DNA of 64,000 bases, from NCBI GenBank assembly GCA_937934645.1, contig CALGYZ010000071.1, forward strand, positions 14,640 through 78,639, written 5' to 3'. Below, in pieces: positions 17,374-26,648 of this stretch. Both the position numbers and the translations under genes were made by a program. How positions within the stretch are numbered: position 1 is the stretch's first letter; each line of letters begins with the position of its first letter. This DNA comes from an uncultured Bacillaceae bacterium. GTDB lineage: Bacteria; Bacillota; Bacilli; Bacillales; Caldibacillaceae. The notes below the pieces were generated by a model. It saw only the letters and a list, made by a program, of their open reading frames with translations. It ran no database searches and was not told the origin of the DNA.

Positions 17374-18204
17374 TTATGTTTTTAATTCCAGATGCGCCTC
17401 TCTGACTATTTTTTCTATCGACACCGTTAGTAAATTTTTTCCGGATCCTTCTTTTTCCCCCGGCCATTTCAAATGGAGCAAAAACTCTATATTACCGTCT
17501 CCGCCGGTAATCGGCGAATAAGATAAATTGTGTACGTCAAAGCCTTCTTCCACAGCAAAGTTTACAATTCCCCGGATTACTTCTTCATGTACTTCCGGAT
17601 CTCTAACGATGCCTTTTTTACCCACTTTTTCTTTACCCGCTTCAAATTGCGGTTTTATTAATGCAACAATATCACCGCCGGGAACTAATATATGTTTTAA
17701 CGGGGGCAAAATCAGTCTTAAGGATATAAAAGAAACGTCAATACAAGCAAATGCCGGCTTATCCCGTTTTAAATCTTCCGGTTTCATATGCCGGAAGTTT
17801 GTCCGTTCCATTACGATAACCCGCTCATCATTTCTCAGCTTCCAAGCCAGCTGGTTATAACCGACATCAACAGCATAGGAATACTTTGCCCCGTTTTTCA
17901 GGGCACAGTCAGTGAAACCGCCTGTCGAAGCACCGATATCGATAATAACTTTATCCCGGACGGATATATGAAAAGTCTTCAATGCTTTTTCCAATTTATA
18001 ACCGCCCCTGGAAACATAGGGCATTCCCTTTCCTTTTACGATGATCGGGATATCCACAGGAACTTTTTCTCCGGGTTTTTCCAGGCGTTGATCATTTGAA
18101 TAAACAATTCCGGCCATAACCGCCCGTTTTGCTTTTTCCCGAGTTTCAAACAATCCGCGTTCATATAGTAAAACATCCAGTCTTTTCTTTTCCAAGTTCC
18201 TCAA
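17374..18204 (-). CDS. yqxC: TlyA-family rRNA methyltransferase (YqxC-like)
   Basis: This 276-residue protein has an N-terminal S4 RNA-binding domain (RLDVLLYERGLFETREKAKR, about 8-65) and a C-terminal FtsJ/RrmJ-like methyltransferase domain with the SAM-binding VIIDIGASTGGFTDCALKNGA (about 85-105). TlyA relatives 2'-O-methylate rRNA; the exact target here is inferred. The outer TTG start overlaps the dxs stop (TTGA). A second TTG four codons in is better spaced from AGAGGG and may be the true start. It ends the dxs cluster before argR. Confidence 0.88.
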   Translation of the reverse strand: MRNLEKKRLDVLLYERGLFETREKAKRAVMAGIVYSNDQRLEKPGEKVPVDIPIIVKGKGMPYVSRGGYKLEKALKTFHISVRDKVIIDIGASTGGFTDCALKNGAKYSYAVDVGYNQLAWKLRNDERVIVMERTNFRHMKPEDLKRDKPAFACIDVSFISLRLILPPLKHILVPGGDIVALIKPQFEAGKEKVGKKGIVRDPEVHEEVIRGIVNFAVEEGFDVHNLSYSPITGGDGNIEFLLHLKWPGEKEGSGKNLLTVSIEKIVREAHLELKT

Positions 18205-20090
18205 GCCCTCTTTTTTAATTTTTGTATCATATTTCTGACTGTCCGGACAATATTGTCCGCGGTTAAACCGATTTCTTCCCGTAATTCCTGGACACTGCCG
18301 TGGTCAATGAATTGATCGGGTATTCCGAATCTGATAATCCGGTTGGTATACCCCCGGTCATTTGCGAATTCCAAAACTGCGCTTCCGAATCCGCCTTGTA
18401 AAACACCTTCTTCAATTGTAATAATTTGCATTTTTTGTTCCAAAATATTCGTAAGCATTTTTTCATCCAGCGGTTTTATAAACCGTGCATTGACAACCAT
18501 CGTCTGAATGCCGTATTTTTCCAGCTTTTTTGCAGCTTCTAGGGCCATCGGAATTGTTGAACCAAAAGTCAATATACAATAGTCCGTACCCTGGCGCAAA
18601 ACTTCCCATGAACCGATCGGGATGGTTTCCCATTCTTTATCCACTACCACACCTGTGGCATTGCCTCTCGGAAACCGCATAGCAATCGGTCCGTCATCAT
18701 ACCGGATGGCTGTAAAAACCATTTTGCGGGCTTCATTTTCATCCTTCGGCATCATAAGCACCATATTCGGCAAATGTCTTAAAAAGGCAATATCGAACAC
18801 GCCCTGGTGGGTATCCCCGTCTGCACCCACTAAACCTGCACGGTCAACACCGATGAAAACATTTAAATTTTGCCTGCAAATATCGTGAACAATTTGATCG
18901 TATGCCCTTTGTAAAAATGTAGAGTAAATCGTCAAATAAGGCTTCATATTTTGGATGGCTAGTCCTGCTGCCAATGTTGTTGCGTGTTGTTCGGCAATCC
19001 CTACATCAATCACACGGTCGGGAAATTCTTTTTGGAACCGCTCCAACTTTGAACCGACCGTCATTGCAGGGGTAATGGCTACAATTCGGTCATCTTCCCT
19101 TGCCAATTCAAGAACGGTATCACTGACAACCTGGCTCCAGGAAGGCGGCGGATTTACAGGTTTAATAAAATCACCGGTATCAATTTTATACGGTCCGGTA
19201 CCGTGCCATGTTCCCACTTTATCATTTTCTGCCGGGTGGTAACCTTTTCCTTTTTTTGTAATAACATGGATTAACACAGGACCTTCCGTTTTCTTTGCAT
19301 ATTTTAAAATCTTAAGAAGGTCAGGAAAGCTGTGACCGTCCACCGGTCCCAAATACGTAAATCCGAGCTCCTCAAAAAACATGCCGGGTATGAACAAATA
19401 TTTCAAACTGTCTTTAAACCGTTCTGCCTTCGAAGCCACAATGCCGCCGACTGCCGGAATTTTTTTCAGCAAAGCTTCCACTTCATCTTTCGCCCAATTA
19501 TATTTTCCGGCTGTACGGATTCTTCCGAGCAGATTATGCAAGGCACCGACGTTTGGCGAAATGGACATCTCATTATCGTTTAAAACGACAATCATATTTT
19601 TCTGCTCATGGCCGATATGGTTCAAGGCTTCCAAAGCCATTCCGCCGGTTAATGCCCCGTCCCCGATCACAGAGACGATATGATAATTCTCCCCTTTTAA
19701 ATCCCGGGCAACGGCCATTCCCATGGCTGCCGACAAGCTTGTTGAACTGTGTCCGGTCTCCCAAACATCATGCGGGCTTTCGCTTCTTTTCGGAAAACCG
19801 CTTAAACCTTTATATTGTCTTAATGTATGAAAATCTTTTGCACGTCCCGTTAAAATTTTATGAACATAACTTTGATGTCCGACATCCCATATAATTTTAT
19901 CCTCAGGACTGTCGAACATTTTGTGCAAGGCGATCGTCAATTCAACAACTCCGAGATTCGGCCCGATGTGGCCGCCGGTTCTGGAAAGTGTTTTGATTAA
20001 AAATCTCCGGATCTCGCTTGCAAGAGCTTCCAGCTCTCTTACAGATAAATCACGGAGGAATGACGGTCCTTGAATGGATGTCAGATCCAC
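18201..20090 (-). CDS. dxs: 1-deoxy-D-xylulose-5-phosphate synthase
   Basis: This 629-residue thiamine-diphosphate enzyme condenses pyruvate and glyceraldehyde-3-phosphate in the first step of the MEP isoprenoid pathway. It shows the active-site segment GHIGPNLGVVELTIALH, the ThDP motif GDGALTGGMALEALNHIG with NDNEMSISPNVG, and the transketolase pyrimidine-binding part DVGIAEQHATTLAAGLA. The start is GTG, giving MDLTSIQ, which matches relatives; the Shine-Dalgarno is weak (GAG). It is followed by the tlyA-family gene with overlap and preceded by ispA, so isoprenoid genes are adjacent. Confidence 0.95.
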   Translation of the reverse strand: MDLTSIQGPSFLRDLSVRELEALASEIRRFLIKTLSRTGGHIGPNLGVVELTIALHKMFDSPEDKIIWDVGHQSYVHKILTGRAKDFHTLRQYKGLSGFPKRSESPHDVWETGHSSTSLSAAMGMAVARDLKGENYHIVSVIGDGALTGGMALEALNHIGHEQKNMIVVLNDNEMSISPNVGALHNLLGRIRTAGKYNWAKDEVEALLKKIPAVGGIVASKAERFKDSLKYLFIPGMFFEELGFTYLGPVDGHSFPDLLKILKYAKKTEGPVLIHVITKKGKGYHPAENDKVGTWHGTGPYKIDTGDFIKPVNPPPSWSQVVSDTVLELAREDDRIVAITPAMTVGSKLERFQKEFPDRVIDVGIAEQHATTLAAGLAIQNMKPYLTIYSTFLQRAYDQIVHDICRQNLNVFIGVDRAGLVGADGDTHQGVFDIAFLRHLPNMVLMMPKDENEARKMVFTAIRYDDGPIAMRFPRGNATGVVVDKEWETIPIGSWEVLRQGTDYCILTFGSTIPMALEAAKKLEKYGIQTMVVNARFIKPLDEKMLTNILEQKMQIITIEEGVLQGGFGSAVLEFANDRGYTNRIIRFGIPDQFIDHGSVQELREEIGLTADNIVRTVRNMIQKLKKRA

Positions 20091-20207
20091 TACGGATCAA
20101 CTCGCTTTCATTTCAAATTCCGTATCCTGGCAAAAAGTTTTCCATTATCTCTTATTATAACAATATGAGATCAATCTACAAACAATTAAGACATTGCTAA
20201 ATGCCGG

Positions 20208-21086
20208 TTAATGATCCCGCCGGCTGATCAGCTCTGTTACATATTGTAATTTACTCGTGTCAAGAGGGAGTTCTTCCAAAATTTTTAATGCTTCCTGTGT
20301 ATGTTCGTTCAATTTTTCTTTTGCACCGGTTAGTGTTAAAAGCTGCGGATAGGTGCTTTTTTGCTTTTTCTCGTCGCTTCCTACCGGTTTACCGGTTTTT
20401 TCAACGGATCCTTCAATATCCAGAATATCATCCCGGATTTGAAAAGCCATTCCGATATGATAAGCAAACTTTTCAAGCTTTTCGGTGATCTCCTGTCCGG
20501 CATCGGCAAGTACTGCACCGGCCAGCACCGAAAAGGAAATCAGCTTTCCTGTTTTATTACGGTGGATATATTCTAATTGTTCGATATTTAAAGATTTGTT
20601 TTCACCTTCCAAATCCGCAGCCTGGCCGGCAACCATCCCCTCCGGACCGCTTGCCCTGGCCAGACCGTTAATTAAGGTGATCCGTTTTTCAAGAGAAATA
20701 TTCATTTCCGACAAAACCTGAAAACCGTATGTTAACAGCGCATCGCCTGCCAATATTGCATTCGCTTCACCGAATACCCTGTGGTTCGTCGGCTTTCCCC
20801 TACGGAAATCATCATTGTCCATGGCAGGCAGGTCATCATGGATTAATGAATACGTATGGATCATTTCAATGGCACAGGCAACCGGAATACCGATCGTAAT
20901 ATCTTTTTTGAAGGCGGCAAGGGTAGAGAGGGTTAATATTGGACGGATCCTTTTTCCCCCTGCTTGCAACGAATAGCCCATTGCTTCTTTTAAAATTCCG
21001 GGTGCGTCAATTTCCGCAATATATTTTTCCAATTGCCTGTCTGTCATTTCTGCATACTTCTTCATGAATCCTGATAAATTTTGCAT
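20208..21086 (-). CDS. ispA: Farnesyl diphosphate synthase
   Basis: This 292-residue trans-prenyltransferase makes farnesyl-PP from IPP and DMAPP/GPP. The first aspartate-rich motif is IHDDLPAMDNDDFRRGK (about residues 83-99) and the second is QIRDDILDIEG (about 222-232); GGKRIRPIL lies near residue 45. Short-chain size is suggested by family resemblance. The ATG overlaps the xseB stop (TAATG) after GAGGTGG, so translation is probably coupled to xseB. Confidence 0.94.
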   Translation of the reverse strand: MQNLSGFMKKYAEMTDRQLEKYIAEIDAPGILKEAMGYSLQAGGKRIRPILTLSTLAAFKKDITIGIPVACAIEMIHTYSLIHDDLPAMDNDDFRRGKPTNHRVFGEANAILAGDALLTYGFQVLSEMNISLEKRITLINGLARASGPEGMVAGQAADLEGENKSLNIEQLEYIHRNKTGKLISFSVLAGAVLADAGQEITEKLEKFAYHIGMAFQIRDDILDIEGSVEKTGKPVGSDEKKQKSTYPQLLTLTGAKEKLNEHTQEALKILEELPLDTSKLQYVTELISRRDH

Positions 21087-21331
21087 TATTCCACCTCATT
21101 GATTTGAAAATTCTCGGTCTCCCCGTTTTCTTTCAATATTTCGGTAAGCTGCTCTTCCACATTTTTCAGTTTTTGATGGCATATTTCCGCCAATTCCATT
21201 CCTTCTTTATATTTCGTAATAGCCGTTTCCAATGGCACATCTCCTCGTTCCAGGATTTCAACAATTTCTTCCAGCTTTTGCATTGCTTCCTCAAAACTCA
21301 AACTCTTTTTTTTCCCATTCTTTTCTGTCAT
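21086..21331 (-). CDS. xseB: Exonuclease VII small subunit
   Basis: This 81-residue XseB folds as a two-helix coiled coil that binds the large subunit XseA. It shows SFEEAMQKLEEIVEILERGDVPLE and AITKYKEGMELAEICHQKLKN blocks typical of the family. The start ATG overlaps the end of xseA (ATGA), and its stop overlaps ispA. The N-terminal stretch is Lys-rich. Confidence 0.92.
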   Translation of the reverse strand: MTEKNGKKKSLSFEEAMQKLEEIVEILERGDVPLETAITKYKEGMELAEICHQKLKNVEEQLTEILKENGETENFQINEVE

Positions 21332-22701
21332 CTTCTTTCTTCCTTTCTATCCGTCACTCTGGCTTCTATTTTTCCGTCAGACACAGTGACGGTGATTAAC
21401 TCATTTTCCTTTACGTCCCGCACTGATTTTACAATCCCGTCTTTTTCGTCATAGACGATGCTGAATCCTCTTTCCATCACTTTTAACGGACTCAGCGCAG
21501 ACAATGTTTGAATAACACGGACATACTCCTTCTGTTTTAATTTATATATTCCGGACATCGACCGGTTAAGTCTTTTTAGCCGCTCATGAAACTGGCGAGC
21601 CGCTTGCTCGTAATCATGTTGCGGATGTTTTGCAGCTATCCGTTTTGTCAACAAACGGAGCTCCTGTTGTTGGTCCATATATTTTTGTTTCAGCAAGCGG
21701 TTTAATTGTTCCAGTGTCCGGTCCAATTGTTCCATTTTTTGTTCATATAACCGTTCCGGATAACGGAATGCGTATGACTTTTTCAGCCGGTTCAGCCATT
21801 CGGCAGCGGCATTGTAACGTTCTTTCATCGCCCGGATCATCCGGATTTTCCGGTTTAATATTCTTTCAATAATATCATCAATGTTCGGCACGGCGAGTTC
21901 GGCTGCACCGGTCGGAGTCGGAGCCCTGCGGTCGGCAACAAAATCCGCGATCGTCGTATCCGTTTCATGTCCGACTGCGGATATAACAGGTATGTCTGAC
22001 TCGTAAATGGCCCTTGCCACAATTTCTTCGTTAAAAGCCCATAACTCCTCGATTGATCCTCCGCCGCGGCCGACAATCAGCACATCCGCTTCTTTTCTTT
22101 CATTCGCCGTTTTGATCGCTCTGGCCACAGATGGGGCTGCCGTTTCACCCTGGACGGTTGCGGGATATAAAATGATCCTGGCAATCGGATAACGGCGTCT
22201 AATTGTTGTAATAATGTCACGAATTGCAGCGCCGGTAGGTGATGTTACAACGCCTACCGTTTTCGGATACGGCGGAAGCGGCTTTTTCTTTTCTTCGCGG
22301 AACAGCCCTTCCTTTTCCAATTTTTCTTTTAATTGTTCAAAAGCAAGATAAAGAGCTCCGATTCCTTCAGGCTGCATTTGACTTACATACAGCTGATACT
22401 GGCCGTTCGGTTCGTAAACGCTGATTTCCCCCCGGGCCAAAACAGTCATGCCGTCTTCCGGTTCAAATGGAAGATTCCGGGCATCGGATAAAAACATTAC
22501 GGCTGAAATCCGGGCATTACTGTCTTTTAAAGTAAAATATAAATGACCGCTTGAGTGCCTCTTAAAATTCGATATTTCACCTTTTACATAAATATCCCGA
22601 AGATGGGGGTCGGCATCAAATTTTCTTTTAATATATTTGGTCAATGCACTTACCGTTACGTACCGGATTTTATCTTTTAAATAAATGATTTTGTCACTCA
22701 T
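21328..22701 (-). CDS. xseA: Exonuclease VII large subunit
   Basis: This 457-residue catalytic subunit degrades single-stranded DNA from both ends. It has an N-terminal OB fold (VTVSALTKYIKRKFD to YQLYVSQMQPEGIGALY, about 1-105), the catalytic domain (VGVVTSPTGAAIRDI, VLIVGRGGGSIEELWAFN, ISAVGHETDTTIADFVADRRAPTPTGAAE, about 130-300), a long coiled coil (about 290-400) and a C-terminal segment. It starts the xseA-xseB-ispA overlapping gene set. Confidence 0.95.
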   Translation of the reverse strand: MSDKIIYLKDKIRYVTVSALTKYIKRKFDADPHLRDIYVKGEISNFKRHSSGHLYFTLKDSNARISAVMFLSDARNLPFEPEDGMTVLARGEISVYEPNGQYQLYVSQMQPEGIGALYLAFEQLKEKLEKEGLFREEKKKPLPPYPKTVGVVTSPTGAAIRDIITTIRRRYPIARIILYPATVQGETAAPSVARAIKTANERKEADVLIVGRGGGSIEELWAFNEEIVARAIYESDIPVISAVGHETDTTIADFVADRRAPTPTGAAELAVPNIDDIIERILNRKIRMIRAMKERYNAAAEWLNRLKKSYAFRYPERLYEQKMEQLDRTLEQLNRLLKQKYMDQQQELRLLTKRIAAKHPQHDYEQAARQFHERLKRLNRSMSGIYKLKQKEYVRVIQTLSALSPLKVMERGFSIVYDEKDGIVKSVRDVKENELITVTVSDGKIEARVTDRKEERR

Positions 22702-22772
22702 GAGTAATCTCCCCGAAAAAATATATAAGCAAATTATTCCAAACCCGAAGTTAACCTAATTAATAGTGTACT

Positions 22773-22815
22773 AAAAAAAAGAGAAGCAGTCACCTGATTA
22801 AATATGGTGCTGCTT
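22773..22815 (-). terminator. Rho-independent terminator of folD
   Basis: AAGCAG (22784-22789) pairs with CTGCTT (22810-22815), extended by ACC/GGT. A run of T follows on the minus strand. Confidence 0.8.
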
Positions 22816-22827
22816 AAAACTAGGATA

Positions 22828-23688
22828 TTACTGTCCGGCATGATCAATCCTTTTAGCCGCTTTAATTGTATTTTCCAAAAGCATTGTTATTGTCATCGGA
22901 CCGACGCCGCCCGGTACCGGGGTAATATATGATGCTTTGTTTTTCACATCGTCAAATAAAACATCTCCGCATAATTTCCCTTCTTCATCCCGGTTAATAC
23001 CGACATCAATTACGACGGCACCGTCTTTTATATATTCTGACGTAATCATTTTTGCCCGGCCGACGGCACATACGACCACATCAGCCTGTTTTGTGACGGC
23101 CGCCAAATCAGCAGTTTTTGAGTGGCAATAAGTAACGGTTGCATTTCTTTGCAACAATAATTGTCCGACCGGCTTTCCGACAATATTGCTCCTGCCGATT
23201 ACAACGGCATGTTTCCCGGTTAAATCATAATTGATTTCCTTTAACATTTCCATGATCCCGAACGGAGTGCACGGAATGAACGTATCTTCACCGATTAATA
23301 ATTTTCCGACATTGTAGGGATGGAAACCATCGACATCCTTGTCCGGATTTATATTTTCAATAACCACTTTTTCATCTATATGATTAGGAAGCGGCAGCTG
23401 GACAAGAATACCGTGAACTTGAGGATCTTCATTTAATTCTTTTATTTTTTCCAGCAAAAACTGTTCAGAAATATTACCGTCATAATGATATAACATCGAA
23501 CGGATTCCGACTTGTTCACAAGCTTTTTGTTTGTTCCGGACATAAGTTTGGCTTGCCGGATCATCCCCTACCAAAACAACAGCAAGCCCGGGAACAATTC
23601 CTTGTTCTTTTAATTTTTCGACTTCCTGTTTTAAAGCTTCCCTTTTTTTCTGAGCCAGTTCTTTTCCATTGATGATTTGACCACGCAT
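22828..23688 (-). CDS. folD: Methylene-tetrahydrofolate dehydrogenase/cyclohydrolase
   Basis: This bifunctional enzyme of about 286 residues interconverts 5,10-methylene-THF, methenyl-THF and 10-formyl-THF. Landmarks are VGDDPASQTYVRNKQKACEQ with the catalytic Tyr and Lys, VQLPLPNHIDE, DVDGFHPYNVGKL, VIGRSNIVGKPVGQLLL, and the C-terminal PVPGGVGPMTITML. I prefer the second ATG, giving MRGQIINGKEL; the upstream ATG overlaps the Shine-Dalgarno. It is 20 bases downstream of nusB. Confidence 0.94.
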   Translation of the reverse strand: MRGQIINGKELAQKKREALKQEVEKLKEQGIVPGLAVVLVGDDPASQTYVRNKQKACEQVGIRSMLYHYDGNISEQFLLEKIKELNEDPQVHGILVQLPLPNHIDEKVVIENINPDKDVDGFHPYNVGKLLIGEDTFIPCTPFGIMEMLKEINYDLTGKHAVVIGRSNIVGKPVGQLLLQRNATVTYCHSKTADLAAVTKQADVVVCAVGRAKMITSEYIKDGAVVIDVGINRDEEGKLCGDVLFDDVKNKASYITPVPGGVGPMTITMLLENTIKAAKRIDHAGQ

Positions 23689-23709
23689 ACTTTCCATCTC
23701 CCGTAGTAT

Positions 23710-24108
23710 TTAATCTTTTGTTAAATCTTCCATAACTTTTGAAAGAACACCGTTAATAAAACGTCCGGACTTTTCATCACCGAACCGTTTTGCAATTTCA
23801 ATGGCCTCGTTGATTGTAACGGTTAAAGGCACATCATCTATGTATTTCATTTCATAAACGGCGATTCTTAACAAATTCCGGTCAACATTTGCCAACCGGT
23901 CGATGGACCAGTTTTCCAAATGTTTTTTTATGATTTCATCAATTTCGTCTAAGCGTTTGACCGTACCTAAAAACAATGACTTCAAAAATGGATCCATTTT
24001 TTCTACATCCCCGGCTACATGTCGAAGAGCGTCCTCTGCATCATTCTTTCCGATATCAACCTGAAACAGCGCCTGTAAAGCTTTTTCTCTTGCTGTTCTA
24101 CGTTTCAT
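23710..24108 (-). CDS. nusB: Transcription antitermination factor NusB
   Basis: This 132-residue all-helical RNA-binding protein acts with NusE (S10) on rRNA antitermination. It shows RRTAREKALQALFQVD at the N-terminus, and ENWSIDRLANVDRNLLRIAVYE and LTVTINEAIEIAKRFGDEKSGRFINGVL towards the C-terminus. Length is typical. The ATG follows AAAAAGGAGTAACC. It is the first gene of a nusB-folD unit after the yqhY terminator. Confidence 0.94.
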   Translation of the reverse strand: MKRRTAREKALQALFQVDIGKNDAEDALRHVAGDVEKMDPFLKSLFLGTVKRLDEIDEIIKKHLENWSIDRLANVDRNLLRIAVYEMKYIDDVPLTVTINEAIEIAKRFGDEKSGRFINGVLSKVMEDLTKD

Positions 24109-24170
24109 ACTGGTTACTCCTTTTTACTATGTACTTTATAGACTATTCTATGCAATCCGGACTATACAGA

Positions 24171-24179
24171 ATCATAGCA
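24171..24179 (-). promoter_or_regulatory. Extended -10 promoter element before nusB
   Basis: Minus-strand TGCTATGAT is an extended -10 with a 5-of-6 TATAAT match, 63 bases upstream of the nusB ATG. The -35 region is poor. Confidence 0.35.
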
Positions 24180-24222
24180 TAAATATTTCATGGAAGGAAA
24201 GAGACGCAATATACATTCAATG

Positions 24223-24251
24223 AAAAAAAGCAGGATCATTTCCTGCTTTTG
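24223..24251 (-). terminator. Rho-independent terminator of the Asp23-family gene
   Basis: An AAAGCAGGA / TCCTGCTTT stem with a 5-nt loop is followed by a T-run on the minus strand, next to the stop at 24254. Confidence 0.9.
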
Positions 24252-24253
24252 AA

Positions 24254-24652
24254 TTATTCCGTTTCCGCTTCTTCATCCGTCCGGGTCTCAAAATTAATAT
24301 TTACAACATGAATGTTGATTTCATCTGTTTCCAGTCCGGTCATGTTCAAAAGAGCCTGGCGGATATTATCCTGGATTTGTTGTGCTACTTGCGGAATGGA
24401 AACACCGAAGTTTAATACACAGTACACATCAATTTTAATTTTATTGTCCGACAGATCGACACGGATTCCTTTACCGTGATTTTTTCTGCCGAGCCGTTCA
24501 GCTACACCGGCGGCAAAATTTCCTCTCATCATCGCTACACCGTCAATTTCAGAAGCAGCAATGCCGGCGATGACTTCAATGACTTCCGGGGCAATTTCGA
24601 TTTTCCCCAGGTCGTCTTGGGTCGTCATCTCCAAAGTGTTTTGTTCGGGCAT
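24254..24652 (-). CDS. yqhY: Asp23/Gls24-family protein (YqhY)
   Basis: This 132-residue Asp23/Gls24 (DUF322) protein is encoded directly after accC, as in B. subtilis, where YqhY is linked to control of acetyl-CoA carboxylase and membrane lipid balance. Characteristic segments are IEIAPEVIEVIAGIAASEIDGV and VYCVLNFGVSIPQVAQQIQDNIR. There is no membrane segment and the C-terminus is acidic. The start is 15 bases after accC, so it belongs to the accBC operon. Confidence 0.88.
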   Translation of the reverse strand: MPEQNTLEMTTQDDLGKIEIAPEVIEVIAGIAASEIDGVAMMRGNFAAGVAERLGRKNHGKGIRVDLSDNKIKIDVYCVLNFGVSIPQVAQQIQDNIRQALLNMTGLETDEINIHVVNINFETRTDEEAETE

Positions 24653-24667
24653 GTAAAAAACACCACC

Positions 24668-26026
24668 TTATGCGTTAGTTTTCATTACATCATACTTCTC
24701 TAAAAATTTTGTGTTGAAATTTCCGCTCTTAAACGCTTCATGCTGCATTACATTTAAATGGAACGGAATGGTTGTATGGACGCCGTCAATAACAAACTCA
24801 CTCAAGGCCCGTTCCATCCGTTTGATTGCCTCTTCCCTCGTTGCACCATGAACGATCAGTTTGGCAACCATTGAATCATAGTAAGGCGGAATGGAGTATC
24901 CGGTGTAAACGGCCGAATCCACACGGACTCCAGGGCCTCCCGGCGGTAAATACATATTGATTTTACCCGGCGAAGGCATAAAATCTTTCTCCGGATTTTC
25001 CGCATTAATCCGGCATTCAATTGCCCATCCCTTAAAGGTAACATCTTCCTGTTTAATGGACAGTTTTTCACCTGCGGCTACCAAAATTTGTTCCTTGATT
25101 AAATCCACTCCCGTAATCAGTTCGGTAACGGGATGTTCTACTTGTATACGGGTATTCATTTCCATGAAGTAGAACTTTTTATTCCGGTAGTCATATATAA
25201 ATTCTATCGTACCTGCTCCGGTATAATCAACTGCTTTTGCTGCTTTAACCGCTGCTTCTCCCATTTTATTCCTGATCTCTTCATTTAATGCCGGTGAAGG
25301 GGCTTCCTCTATTAACTTTTGCAGTCTGCGCTGGATGGTGCAATCCCGTTCACCAAGATGGATGACATTCCCGTGATGGTCTGCGAGCACTTGAATTTCC
25401 ACGTGGCGGAAGTCTTCAATATATTTTTCTATATACACGCCCGGGTTTCCAAAAGCAGTTTCCGCTTCACGTCTTGTTATTTTAATGCCGTTAACTAGTT
25501 CATCTTCGTTGCGGGCCACACGAATCCCTTTTCCGCCTCCGCCGGCAGTCGCTTTGATAATAACGGGATAACCAATTTCTTCCGCAACGCTTAAAGCCTC
25601 GTCCATATCCTCTACAATTCCGTTTGAACCCGGAACAACCGGCACCCCGGCTTTTCTCATCGTTTCCCTTGCCACGTCTTTTGTGCCCATTTTTTTAATG
25701 GCCTCTGCACTCGGACCAATAAAAGTCAAGCCGCACTCCTTCACGAGGTTGGCAAAGTTATCATTTTCGGCAAGGAAGCCGTATCCTGGATGGATTGCTT
25801 CGCATCCGGTCATTGTAGCGACACTGATCATATTGGCCATATTCAAGTAACTTTCTTGAGATAGCGCCGGACCTATACAATATGCTTCATCCGCCAATTG
25901 TACATGAAGTGCTTCCTCATCAGCCTGTGAGTATACTGCAACCGTTTTTATTCCGAGTTCTTTACATGCCCGAATGATTCGTACAGCAATTTCTCCTCTG
26001 TTAGCAATTAATATTTTGTTAAACAT
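24668..26026 (-). CDS. accC: Biotin carboxylase subunit of acetyl-CoA carboxylase
   Basis: This 452-residue ATP-grasp enzyme carboxylates biotin on AccB, starting malonyl-CoA and fatty acid synthesis. It shows KILIANRGEIAVRIIRACKE, the ATP-binding KATAGGGGKGIRVARN, EKYIEDFRHVEIQVLAD, and the active-site MEMNTRIQVEHPVTE. Length matches the family. It follows accB by 13 bases. Confidence 0.96.
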   Translation of the reverse strand: MFNKILIANRGEIAVRIIRACKELGIKTVAVYSQADEEALHVQLADEAYCIGPALSQESYLNMANMISVATMTGCEAIHPGYGFLAENDNFANLVKECGLTFIGPSAEAIKKMGTKDVARETMRKAGVPVVPGSNGIVEDMDEALSVAEEIGYPVIIKATAGGGGKGIRVARNEDELVNGIKITRREAETAFGNPGVYIEKYIEDFRHVEIQVLADHHGNVIHLGERDCTIQRRLQKLIEEAPSPALNEEIRNKMGEAAVKAAKAVDYTGAGTIEFIYDYRNKKFYFMEMNTRIQVEHPVTELITGVDLIKEQILVAAGEKLSIKQEDVTFKGWAIECRINAENPEKDFMPSPGKINMYLPPGGPGVRVDSAVYTGYSIPPYYDSMVAKLIVHGATREEAIKRMERALSEFVIDGVHTTIPFHLNVMQHEAFKSGNFNTKFLEKYDVMKTNA

Positions 26027-26039
26027 AAGAAACCCCCTC

Positions 26040-26558
26040 TTAATCGAGTTTTACAAGAAACAGCGGTTGCCCGAACTCTACAAGCTGTCCGTTTTCAACT
26101 AAAATATCAACGATTTCACCTTCAACTTCGGCTTCAATTTCATTGAACAGTTTCATTGCTTCCACGATACATACAACGGTATCGCTTTTTACTTTTGAAC
26201 CGACTTCGACATACGGATCCGCATCCGGCGCAGGAGCCCGGTAAAATGTTCCTACCATCGGAGAAGTAATTTTATGTAAATTTTCATTTTTTATCTCTTT
26301 TTCATCGCTTTTATCTTGTTTATCCGCCTGTTCCTGAACCGTTTCTTTCTTTTGGACGGCGGGTTGCTGTTCAACGGCTGGTGCAGGCTTTGTCTCAACG
26401 GCCGGTTGTACCTGCGGCGCGGTCACAACATTCGAGACTTGCCCTTGGTTATTTTTTTTCATGAAGATTTTTACATCTTCATTTTCATATTTGAATTCAT
26501 CCAGACTTGACTGATCAACAATTTTAATCAGCTCACGAATTTGCTGCATTTTCATCAT
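26040..26558 (-). CDS. accB: Biotin carboxyl carrier protein
   Basis: This 172-residue BCCP carries biotin between the biotin carboxylase and carboxyltransferase. The N-terminal 35 residues form a conserved helical part (IRELIKIVDQSSLDEFKYE), followed by a Pro/Ala/Gln/Glu-rich linker (about 45-90) and a C-terminal biotinyl domain with the biotinylated Lys in CIVEAMKLFNEIEAEVEG. The first of several close ATGs follows AAGGGGTGG. A good sigma-A promoter lies about 50 bases upstream. Confidence 0.95.
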   Translation of the reverse strand: MMKMQQIRELIKIVDQSSLDEFKYENEDVKIFMKKNNQGQVSNVVTAPQVQPAVETKPAPAVEQQPAVQKKETVQEQADKQDKSDEKEIKNENLHKITSPMVGTFYRAPAPDADPYVEVGSKVKSDTVVCIVEAMKLFNEIEAEVEGEIVDILVENGQLVEFGQPLFLVKLD

Positions 26559-26610
26559 GAAAAATCCACCCCTTATTTAATAGTCAAAAAATCTATCTGT
26601 ATACGATAAG

Positions 26611-26639
26611 ATTTTACTTGAGGCATGCTGAAATGACAA
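26611..26639 (-). promoter_or_regulatory. Sigma-A promoter of accBC
   Basis: Minus-strand -35 TTGTCA (26639-26634) and -10 TAAAAT (26616-26611) are spaced 17 bases. Each matches consensus at 5 of 6 positions. Confidence 0.75.
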
Positions 26640-26648
26640 GACTGTCGT

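Noticed and set aside
20147..20171. Stem-loop between ispA and dxs as a terminator
   Set aside because: ATCTC/GAGAT with partial inner pairing is weak and has no T-tract; the genes probably share transcripts.
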